Shown: piece after piece, positions 6,365 through 12,548 of the stretch
How the letters are laid out: each line of letters starts with the position of its first letter
Numbering within the stretch: position 1 is the first letter of the stretch
NCBI GenBank assembly: GCA_002315685.1
Contig: DCHX01000038.1
Span: forward strand, 1 to 13,132
Source of the DNA: Ruminococcaceae bacterium UBA1741
Lineage (GTDB): Bacteria; Bacillota; Clostridia; Oscillospirales; Acutalibacteraceae
Direction of reading: 5' to 3'
Length of the DNA: 13,132 bases
Program-made: the position numbers and the translations under genes
Notes under the pieces: generated by a model
Told to the model about the DNA's origin: nothing
What the model saw: the letters and a program-made list of their open reading frames with translations, nothing else
The model's database searches: none

Positions 6365-6566
6365 AGGCGGTCTTTTCCTCTAACACTTCTTCGATTTTTG
6401 TTTCGTCTAAAATCTTTTCGGTATAAAAGTTTTTAAGCTTTACAAATAGCTTCGGGCTTGTGTATTTGATAATCAAAACACTTAAAATCACAAGCAAAAC
6501 CGCAACACTTTCGATAATAATACATTTTAGAAAAAAGGGTTTTGTTTCAAACTTATTTTCTTCCAT
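6354..6566 (-). CDS. Small single-pass membrane protein upstream of the M50 protease
   Basis: The 70-residue protein has a charged N-terminus (MEENKFETKPFF), one hydrophobic helix at about residues 14-35, and a mixed-charge tail ending in a Glu/Lys-rich segment (LDETKIEEVLEEKT). I do not recognise a family. It has a GAAAGGAA ribosome site, and its stop overlaps the protease start by 11 bases, so the two are translationally coupled. In spore-formers the gene ahead of SpoIVFB is SpoIVFA, a single-pass protein with a C-terminal LytM/M23 domain that holds the protease in check. This protein has the matching position and membrane topology but no LytM domain, so it may be a truncated relative or an independent small partner. 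That link is inference from context. Confidence 0.6.
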   Translation of the reverse strand: MEENKFETKPFFLKCIIIESVAVLLVILSVLIIKYTSPKLFVKLKNFYTEKILDETKIEEVLEEKTAYEI

Positions 6567-6585
6567 AAATTTTCTTCCTTTCAGG

Positions 6586-6614
6586 TTGTTAATCTTATAT
6601 TTTTATGTTATACT
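6586..6614 (+). promoter_or_regulatory. Promoter of the YgiQ-MnmA-RsmG operon
   Basis: TTGTTA (6586-6591), a 17-base spacer and TATACT (6609-6614) form a good SigA-type promoter, with a start near 6621 and an AAGGGGG ribosome site just before the ATG at 6643. On the opposite strand a TATAAT (6622-6617) exists without a convincing -35, so the divergent promoter for the protease pair is not defined. Confidence 0.65.
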
Positions 6615-6642
6615 TAATTATATTTTGTAAGGGGGTGCAAGT

Positions 6643-8523
6643 ATGCCGTTTTTACCTATTTCGGTAAAAGAAATGAATGATATGGGGATAGACCATCCCG
6701 ATTTTGTAATTATTACGGGGGATGCCTATGTTGACCACCCGAGCTTCGGCACGGCTATCATTTCGAGGGTTCTCGAAAAAAACGGCTTCTCGGTTTGCAT
6801 TATTTCGCAGCCCACCTCAGATAAGGATTTTATGCGTTTCGGAAAGCCGCGACTTGCTTTTCTTGTGAACAGCGGTAATATTGACTCTATGGTAGCCCAC
6901 TATACCGCCGCCAAGAAAAAACGCAGTGATGATGCCTATACTCCGGGCGGTCTTGCCGGAAAGCGCCCCGACAGAGCGGTTATTGTTTATACAAAAACCC
7001 TTCGCCGTCTTTTCGGGGATGTGCCTATCGCAATAGGCGGAATAGAGGCGTCCTTGCGTAGATTTGCGCATTACGATTATTGGGATGATGCGGTAAGGCC
7101 CTCTGTTCTTATAGACTCTACCGCCGACCTTCTTATGTACGGTATGGGAGAAAAGCATATTGTCGAGATTGCAAACCGCTTGAAAAACGGCGAGGATATT
7201 AAGAGCTTACACGATATTTTAGGCACCTGCTACGCCGTAAATGTCAATGACTATATACCCGAAAGCGCAAAGGAATGTCCCTCGTTCGAACAGGTGAGTG
7301 AGCCATCCGAAAAAGGCAAAAGACAGTATGCGATTTCTTGCAGAATACAGCAAGAACAACACGACTCCGTACGGGGAAAAAGGGTTATCCAAAGGCACGG
7401 CGATTTAATTGTTATCCAAAATCCGCCCACACCGAAACTTACACAAGCGGAAATGGACGAGGTTTATGCGCTTCCTTTTATGAGGGATTATCACCCATCC
7501 TATAAGGCGTTAGGCGGAGTGCCGGGCATTGAAGAGGTCAAGTTTTCGATTATACATAACAGAGGTTGCTACGGCGCTTGTAATTTTTGCGCTATCGCAT
7601 ACCACCAAGGCAGAGAAATAACTTCAAGAAGCCACGAATCTGTATTAAACGAGGCAAAAATCATATCCGAAATGAAGGATTTTAAGGGATATATCCACGA
7701 TGTAGGAGGTCCTACCGCTAATTTCCGTTTCCCCTCCTGCAAGAAGCAGGAAACGGCGGGACTTTGCCCCGACAAAAAGTGTTTAGCACCGAATATTTGT
7801 CCGAGCGTTACGGTTGACCACAGCGATTATTCGGAATTGCTTAAAAAGATAAGGGCGTTACCTAAAATCAAAAAGGTGTTTATCCGCTCGGGTATTCGTT
7901 TCGACTACCTTATTGCCGATAAGGACGAAGAATTTTTTGACGAGCTTGTAAAGCACCATATAAGCGGACAGTTAAAGGTGGCTCCCGAGCATTGTTCGAA
8001 TGATGTTTTACGGAGAATGGGAAAGCCGAAAATAGAGGTTTACGAAAAATTTAAGAAGAAATTTTACGAAAAAACCGAAAAAATCGGCAAAAAACAATAT
8101 TTGGTGCCGTATCTTATGTCATCTCATCCGGGAAGCACCGTAAAGGACGCCATTGAGCTTGCTCTCTTTTTGAAAAAAGAGGGGCTTCATCCCGAGCAGG
8201 TGCAGGATTTTTACCCTACTCCCGGAACGGTATCTACCTGTATGTTTTACACGGGACTTGACCCGTTTAGTATGGAAAAGGTGTATGTTCCGAAAACGGC
8301 GCAGGAAAAAGCACAGCAAAGGGCGCTTTTACAATACTACCGCAAAGAAAACCGAAAGCTTGTGTTGGATGCGCTTAAAAAAGCCGGACGCACCGATTTA
8401 ATCGGCAACGGCAAAAACTGTCTTATCCCACCGGACAGACAAACTCTCGAAAACAAAGCGGATAAAAAACCGCAAAAGAAAAAGAAAACCATCAGAAATA
8501 TCCACAAACCAAAACGAAAATAG
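6643..8523 (+). CDS. YgiQ-family radical SAM protein (UPF0313)
   Basis: A 626-residue protein with the full YgiQ layout. The N-terminal region (about 1-170) resembles a B12-binding-like fold and includes DFVIITGDAYVDHPSFGTAI and the GGIEASLRRFAHYDYW signature (about 132-147). The radical SAM core follows at about 300-520, with the CxxxCxxC cluster at Cys309, Cys313 and Cys316 (in NRGCYGACNFCAI), which should bind a 4Fe-4S cluster and S-adenosylmethionine. The segment around residues 360-395 contains four further cysteines. The C-terminus is very basic (KKPQKKKKTIRN, near the end), which may suggest nucleic-acid contact. The family's reaction is not established as far as I know. It is the first gene of an operon with the tRNA thiolase MnmA and rRNA methylase RsmG, which hints at an RNA-related task. 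Length is close to the family norm. Confidence 0.93.
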   Translation: MPFLPISVKEMNDMGIDHPDFVIITGDAYVDHPSFGTAIISRVLEKNGFSVCIISQPTSDKDFMRFGKPRLAFLVNSGNIDSMVAHYTAAKKKRSDDAYTPGGLAGKRPDRAVIVYTKTLRRLFGDVPIAIGGIEASLRRFAHYDYWDDAVRPSVLIDSTADLLMYGMGEKHIVEIANRLKNGEDIKSLHDILGTCYAVNVNDYIPESAKECPSFEQVSEPSEKGKRQYAISCRIQQEQHDSVRGKRVIQRHGDLIVIQNPPTPKLTQAEMDEVYALPFMRDYHPSYKALGGVPGIEEVKFSIIHNRGCYGACNFCAIAYHQGREITSRSHESVLNEAKIISEMKDFKGYIHDVGGPTANFRFPSCKKQETAGLCPDKKCLAPNICPSVTVDHSDYSELLKKIRALPKIKKVFIRSGIRFDYLIADKDEEFFDELVKHHISGQLKVAPEHCSNDVLRRMGKPKIEVYEKFKKKFYEKTEKIGKKQYLVPYLMSSHPGSTVKDAIELALFLKKEGLHPEQVQDFYPTPGTVSTCMFYTGLDPFSMEKVYVPKTAQEKAQQRALLQYYRKENRKLVLDALKKAGRTDLIGNGKNCLIPPDRQTLENKADKKPQKKKKTIRNIHKPKRK

Positions 8524-8532
8524 GTTGATATT

Positions 8533-9558
8533 ATGAAAATTTCCCTCGGTATGAGCGGCGGCGTTGATTCTTCGGTTAGCGCCATTGTGCTTAAAAATCA
8601 ATGCCACGAAATAAACGGCGTAACACTTAAACTTTTCGGCGAAAGCGACAGCGATGCCAAAGCCGTTTGCGAAAAACTTAATATTCCCTTTAAGTGTGTT
8701 GATTTGACCGCTCTTTTTAATGATACCGTAATAGGTAATTTCATTTCGGAATACGAAAACGGTCGCACACCTAACCCTTGTATTGTATGCAACGAAAAAA
8801 TAAAGTTCGGTGCTATGCTTGATTTCGCCCTAAACGAAGGGGACGAGGCGGTTGCTACGGGGCATTATGCAAGAATTACAAAATCAAACGGCAGATATAT
8901 GATAAAAAAACCGCTTGACCTTTCAAAAGACCAAACCTATGTGCTTTACGGACTTACGCAACATCAGTTGTCCCACACCGTTTTTCCGTTAGGCGACCTT
9001 GAAAAAACCGCCGTCAGAGAAATTGCCGAGAGCGAAAACCTGATAAATGCTCATAAAAAGGACAGTCAGGATATTTGCTTTGTGCCTGACGGGGATTACG
9101 CAAAATTTATTGAAGCTAAAACGGGCAAAAAATCAAAAATAGGATATTTTACCGATATAAACGGTAATATTTTAGGAGAACATAAGGGGCTTATTAACTA
9201 CACCGTAGGGCAAAGAAAAGGGCTTGGAATTGCACTCGGCAAGCCCGCCTTCGTAATCGAGAAGAATCAGGAAAAAAACACCGTTGTAATAGGCGACGAG
9301 GAAAAGCTATTTAATAAATTCGTTAAGGTTGGGAATGTAAACTTTATGCCGTTTGACAGTCTTGAAGGTGAGCTTTCGGTTTGTGCAAAGCTTCGCTACC
9401 GACACACAGAACAACCCGCCGTTTTACATCCTCTTTCAAAAACGGAGGTTTTAATCGAATTTTCTAAGCCTCAGCGTGCACCCGCCATAGGTCAGTCCGC
9501 CGTATTTTATGACGGCGACACGGTAATAGGCGGAGGAATAATTGAAAAGGGATACTGA
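8533..9558 (+). CDS. mnmA: MnmA: tRNA-uridine 2-sulfurtransferase
   Basis: This 341-residue enzyme makes 2-thiouridine at wobble position 34 of Lys, Glu and Gln tRNAs, using ATP to activate the base and a persulfide as sulfur source. It has the PP-loop ATP pyrophosphatase motif GMSGGVDSS (6-14), the catalytic cysteines Cys83 (in TPNPCIVCN) and Cys182 (in SQDICFVPDG), and the YTVGQRKGLGIA segment of the central domain, followed by a C-terminal beta-barrel. It is slightly shorter than typical bacterial MnmA but complete. The start lies 9 bases after the ygiQ-family stop and has only a weak ribosome site (AGGT), suggesting translational coupling to the upstream gene. rsmG follows after one base. 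Confidence 0.95.
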   Translation: MKISLGMSGGVDSSVSAIVLKNQCHEINGVTLKLFGESDSDAKAVCEKLNIPFKCVDLTALFNDTVIGNFISEYENGRTPNPCIVCNEKIKFGAMLDFALNEGDEAVATGHYARITKSNGRYMIKKPLDLSKDQTYVLYGLTQHQLSHTVFPLGDLEKTAVREIAESENLINAHKKDSQDICFVPDGDYAKFIEAKTGKKSKIGYFTDINGNILGEHKGLINYTVGQRKGLGIALGKPAFVIEKNQEKNTVVIGDEEKLFNKFVKVGNVNFMPFDSLEGELSVCAKLRYRHTEQPAVLHPLSKTEVLIEFSKPQRAPAIGQSAVFYDGDTVIGGGIIEKGY

Positions 9559-9559
9559 T

Positions 9560-10276
9560 ATGATAGATTTTAATATTCAAAAAATCGTTCCGCTTTGTAA
9601 CGAATTCGGACTTAATTTAGGACAAACCGAAACAGACCGCCTAAACTTATACGGAAATTTGCTTGTTTCTTGGAACGAAAAAATGAACCTTACCGCAATA
9701 ACCGAGCCGAACGAGGTTTTGTATAAGCATTTTTACGACTGCCTTTTGTTTTTCAAAAATGTAAATGTTAAGCAAAATGCCAAGCTTATTGATGTCGGCA
9801 CCGGCGCCGGATTTCCGGGACTTGTTCTTAAAATCGCAAGACCGGATATAGAGCTTACCTTACTTGACGGACTTAATAAGCGCCTTACATTTTTAGATAC
9901 CGTGCTAAACGAATTGGGGCTTAACGCAAAAACCGTTCATCTTCGTGCGGAGGACGGCGGAAAAAATCCCGAATACAGAGAAAAATACGATATTGCCTGC
10001 GCAAGAGCCGTAGCCTCTTTACCTGTTTTGTGTGAATACTGCGTTCCCTTTGTAAAGGTGGGCGGAATGTTTGTCGCTATGAAGGGCTCGGGCGGTAAAG
10101 ATGAAGCCGAGCTTTCAAAGAACGCTTACAAGCTTTTAGGTTGTGAACAACCCACTATTATATGCGAAACATTAACAGGCGAAGAACAACGAACCTTCGT
10201 TATTTCGAAAAAAATATCGCAAACTCCGACAAAATACCCGAGAATCGGCGGAAAAATAGCAAAAAGTGCCTTATAA
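9560..10276 (+). CDS. rsmG: RsmG: 16S rRNA (guanine-N7) methyltransferase
   Basis: The 238-residue enzyme methylates N7 of G527 in 16S rRNA, using S-adenosylmethionine. Family landmarks are KMNLTAI (41-47), the SAM-binding DVGTGAGFPGLVLKI at about 78-92, and ARAVASLPVL at about 148-157. I choose ATG 9560, one base after the MnmA stop, with an AAGGG ribosome site at a good distance; an in-frame TTG at 9542 inside mnmA is less likely. The stop codon TAA (10274-10276) lies in the loop of the terminator hairpin that ends this operon. In many Firmicutes rsmG (gidB) sits next to noc/parB, and the same order is seen here. Confidence 0.95.
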   Translation: MIDFNIQKIVPLCNEFGLNLGQTETDRLNLYGNLLVSWNEKMNLTAITEPNEVLYKHFYDCLLFFKNVNVKQNAKLIDVGTGAGFPGLVLKIARPDIELTLLDGLNKRLTFLDTVLNELGLNAKTVHLRAEDGGKNPEYREKYDIACARAVASLPVLCEYCVPFVKVGGMFVAMKGSGGKDEAELSKNAYKLLGCEQPTIICETLTGEEQRTFVISKKISQTPTKYPRIGGKIAKSAL

Positions 10277-10296
10277 AAAGGCACTTTTTAATTTTT
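10261..10296 (+). terminator. Terminator overlapping the rsmG stop codon
   Basis: AAAAAGTGCCTT (10261-10272) pairs perfectly with AAGGCACTTTTT (10278-10289) around a five-base loop, followed by AATTTTTT. The 5' arm encodes the last residues of RsmG and the stop codon sits in the loop. Ribosomes finishing rsmG would cover the hairpin, so termination may be sensitive to translation. Confidence 0.85.
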
Positions 10297-10324
10297 TATG
10301 TAGATTTTTGTCAATGTGATTTTC

Positions 10325-10353
10325 TTTACAAATCGAAAACTTTCATTCATAAT
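10325..10353 (+). promoter_or_regulatory. Promoter of the parB-like gene and the downstream cluster
   Basis: TTTACA (10325-10330), a 17-base spacer and CATAAT (10348-10353) form a SigA-type promoter, with start near 10360 and a short leader carrying AGGGAGG before the ATG at 10385. I see no terminator between here and the window end, so it may drive all downstream plus-strand genes. Confidence 0.65.
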
Positions 10354-10384
10354 ATAATTGCAAAATGAAAAAGGGAGGCAAAAT

Positions 10385-11227
10385 ATGAAACGGATAATTG
10401 AGAAAAGGATTTATTTTCTTAAACCCAATCAAATTGTTTGCCCTAATCAGTTTGCAAGAAAATACTACGACCCGCAGGAAATAAAAAGTCTTGCCGACAA
10501 CATATCCTCTAACGGAATTATTGAGCCGTTAATTGTAAGAAAAAACGATGTCGGAAAATTTGAGCTTGTTGCAGGGCTTCGAAGACTTAATTCCGCAAAG
10601 CTTTTAGGTCTTCGCCGTGTTCCCTGCATTCTGAAAAACATAAGCGAAGAAACCGCCGCATTCATATCGCTTTCGGAAAACATTAAGCGGAAAAACCTTA
10701 ATTTTTTCGAGGAGGCCGAAGCGATAGAAAATGTCATAAGGCGATTTGAAACAAGCGAATTTACGGCTTGCGAGCTTTTGGGAATCGGAAAATCGGCGCT
10801 CATAAACAAGCAAAACCTTCTATCGCTTGACAAAACGCTTCAAAACAGAATTGTTCGGTCGGGGCTTTCGGAAAGGCACGCACGGGTGCTTTTGATGTTG
10901 CCCGAGGAAAAGCGTTCGGCGCTTCTTGACAGTATTATTTCAAACTCCCTCGATGTTCAAAAGTCAAGAGAACTTGCCGAAAAAATTCTATTATTTGAAG
11001 GCTCTGAGCCGTCTGTAAAACCGCCCGAATGTCCGCCTCCTGTCAGAAAGACGGCAATAGGCGATGTCAGATTTTTCGCCAACAGCTTGTCAAAGCTTAT
11101 TATCACCCTACAAAATTCGGGTGTTGATATATACTCTAAAAAGAGCGAAAACGATAAATATATTGAGTATAAAGTACGAATTTCAAAGACGCAGATTGAC
11201 AACTACCAACAGCTTAAATTGGTATAA
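10385..11227 (+). CDS. Noc/ParB-like DNA-binding protein with variant CTPase motif
   Basis: A 280-residue ParB-superfamily protein. The N-terminal ParB/Srx domain is at about 10-90, with IKSLADNISSNGIIEPLIVR (33-52) and VAGLRRLNSAKLLGLRRVP (62-80). The next segment SENIKRKNLNFFEEAEAI (97-114) matches the conserved ENIQR..L...E.A block, and a helix-turn-helix/KorB-like region (about 125-200) includes ACELLGIGKSALINK and GLSERHARVLLML. The C-terminal part (about 225-280, DVRFFANSL...YIEYKVRI) resembles the dimerisation region of clostridial Noc/ParB. The canonical GERR CTP-binding motif reads GLRR (64-67), and the first ParB box (QFARKYYD) departs from QPR-x-x-F. Start 10385 is chosen for its AGGGAGG site; an in-frame TTG at 10358 would put that site inside the gene. 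Position after rsmG matches noc in Bacillus. No parS or Noc-binding palindrome was seen. Confidence 0.88.
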   Translation: MKRIIEKRIYFLKPNQIVCPNQFARKYYDPQEIKSLADNISSNGIIEPLIVRKNDVGKFELVAGLRRLNSAKLLGLRRVPCILKNISEETAAFISLSENIKRKNLNFFEEAEAIENVIRRFETSEFTACELLGIGKSALINKQNLLSLDKTLQNRIVRSGLSERHARVLLMLPEEKRSALLDSIISNSLDVQKSRELAEKILLFEGSEPSVKPPECPPPVRKTAIGDVRFFANSLSKLIITLQNSGVDIYSKKSENDKYIEYKVRISKTQIDNYQQLKLV

Positions 11228-11490
11228 ACCCTTATTTTGAAGAAAATATAAAGGATAAACTGAATATTTCTTGGGAGCAGTATTTTTTTACCGTTTATAA
11301 AGACTCGCCGGAAAGAGAAAAGAAATACAGTGATATGTGGCACGGGATACTAAAAAGAATGATTTACCTGTTTTCAGAAGCCGAAGAAAATTACTATTCT
11401 TTTGATGCTGAAAAAACGGTATATAAGGATGAATGTCTAAAAGAAGCTTTTGACCTCTTTGTCAAATACTTTGATGATTTATGGACTTAA
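11218..11490 (+). pseudogene. Start-less coding stretch, possibly an N-terminally truncated gene
   Basis: An open frame of 90 codons runs from just after an in-frame TAA (11215-11217) to TAA at 11488-11490. It reads as a plausible soluble, acidic, aromatic-rich protein, with NISWEQYFFTVYKDSPE early and KEAFDLFVKYFDDLWT at the end. There is no ATG, GTG or TTG near its beginning: the first codons are ATT GGT ATA AAC, and the first ATG is at 11335, leaving only 51 residues and no good ribosome site. It overlaps the end of the parB-like gene by 10 bases. It may be a decayed remnant whose 5' end was lost, or a gene using a rare ATT start coupled to parB. I do not recognise the family. Confidence 0.45.
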
Positions 11491-11514
11491 AAAATACGGT
11501 AGGAGAAATGTTAT

Positions 11515-11997
11515 ATGGAAATTTGTATTGAAAAAGCGTGTTGTTTTACAGGACACAGACCGGGTAAGTTAAATGGTACAGAAGAAAAAATCAGAGAAGA
11601 ATTGCGCACGGAAATTGCAAATGCCGTAAATTCGGGCGTTGATACATTTATAACCGGCATGGCTCCCGGTGTTGATACTTGGGCGGCTCTTGAGGTTTTG
11701 AAGTTAAAAGAAACAAATCAGAATATTAAGCATATATGCGCCGTACCGTTCAACGGTGTCGAAAAAAACCGAACAGACGAATTGCAAAAGATTTTTCACG
11801 ATATACTTAATAAATCGGATGATGTTGTTTATATTGCTCCAAAATATAAAAGATGGTGTTTCCACGCAAGAAACGAGTGGATGGTTGACCACGCAAACCG
11901 CCTAATAGCCGTGTTCAACGGAACGAAAGGCGGAACCGAATTTACTATCAAATATGCCGAAAAGAAAAACCGTAAGATATGTCTTATTAAGGATTAA
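11515..11997 (+). CDS. YpsA/DUF1273-like SLOG-family protein
   Basis: A 160-residue protein with the DUF1273 pattern: CCFTGHRPGKL at about 9-19, FITGMAPGVDTWAALEVL at about 45-62, and a C-terminal RNEWMVDHANRLIAVFNGTKGGT (about 119-141). These match the nucleotide-binding Rossmann-like SLOG fold seen in YpsA and, more distantly, in DprA and LOG proteins. SLOG proteins are thought to bind or process nucleotide or NAD-derived ligands, and YpsA of Bacillus has been linked to cell division; the reaction here is unknown. The gene has a TAGGAG ribosome site and lies between the start-less stretch and the HAD protein, with 24 and 27 bases of spacing and no terminators, which suggests one transcript. 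Confidence 0.85.
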   Translation: MEICIEKACCFTGHRPGKLNGTEEKIREELRTEIANAVNSGVDTFITGMAPGVDTWAALEVLKLKETNQNIKHICAVPFNGVEKNRTDELQKIFHDILNKSDDVVYIAPKYKRWCFHARNEWMVDHANRLIAVFNGTKGGTEFTIKYAEKKNRKICLIKD

Positions 11998-12024
11998 GAG
12001 AAATAGAAAGGTATTGGAAGAATT

Positions 12025-12528
12025 ATGAAAAGAAATGATTCTTATTTAGAAACAAAAATTCTGTTTCTGGATTTTGACGGAGTTTTGAATAGTAAAGCTT
12101 GGATAAAAACACCGGATAAATATTTGAAATCACCAATAGAACCTTGTAAGATGAATTTGCTTAAACGAATTATATCTGAAACAAATGCAAAAATTGTGTT
12201 GACAACCTCGTGGCGAGAGTTTTGGCAATTTGATAAAAAGCACACAAATAAAACAGGTGAATATATTGATAAAATATTTGAAAGATATGGATTGAGTGTT
12301 TTTTCAAAGACACCCGACATCAGCTTTTTTGAACGGGACAAGGAAGTTGATTTTTGGCTTAAAGACCATTATAGCCAAAACGTTAAGTCGTTTTGCGTTT
12401 TAGATGATGTTGAAGAACTTTTTCAGAATAACTTAGTCATAAAGAAACATTTAATATTAACTAATCCAAATGAAGGTATTTCGGAAAATGATGTTTCCAA
12501 AGCGATAAAAATGTTGAATAAGCAGTAA
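12025..12528 (+). CDS. HAD-fold protein of the RNA-repair-associated (HAD_SAK-like) type
   Basis: The 167-residue protein has the HAD phosphatase core: LFLDFDGVLN (13-22, nucleophile Asp16 and Asp18), motif II threonine/serine in VLTTSWRE (58-65), and the acidic motif IV CVLDDVEEL (124-132). The small cap between them contains IFERYGLSV. The combination of FLDFDGVLN with TTSWR is typical of the HAD domain described from Swiss-Army-Knife RNA repair proteins, here as a stand-alone protein. The predicted role is phosphate removal from a nucleotide or nucleic-acid end, but the substrate is unknown. The sequence is visibly more A/T-rich in codon choice than the RNA-modification operon upstream (many AAA, TTG, ATA codons), which is consistent with, but does not prove, acquisition by transfer. 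A GGAAG site precedes the ATG. Confidence 0.78.
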   Translation: MKRNDSYLETKILFLDFDGVLNSKAWIKTPDKYLKSPIEPCKMNLLKRIISETNAKIVLTTSWREFWQFDKKHTNKTGEYIDKIFERYGLSVFSKTPDISFFERDKEVDFWLKDHYSQNVKSFCVLDDVEELFQNNLVIKKHLILTNPNEGISENDVSKAIKMLNKQ

Positions 12529-12548
12529 AAAATTAAAAGGTGTTAGTA

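Noticed and set aside
10358..10384. Earlier TTG start for the parB-like gene
   Set aside because: The AGGGAGG ribosome site would lie within the coding sequence and the extra residues have no family support. ATG 10385 fits.
10465..10833. 122-residue minus-strand open frame opposite the parB-like gene
   Set aside because: It is antisense to well-conserved ParB motifs and has no independent support.
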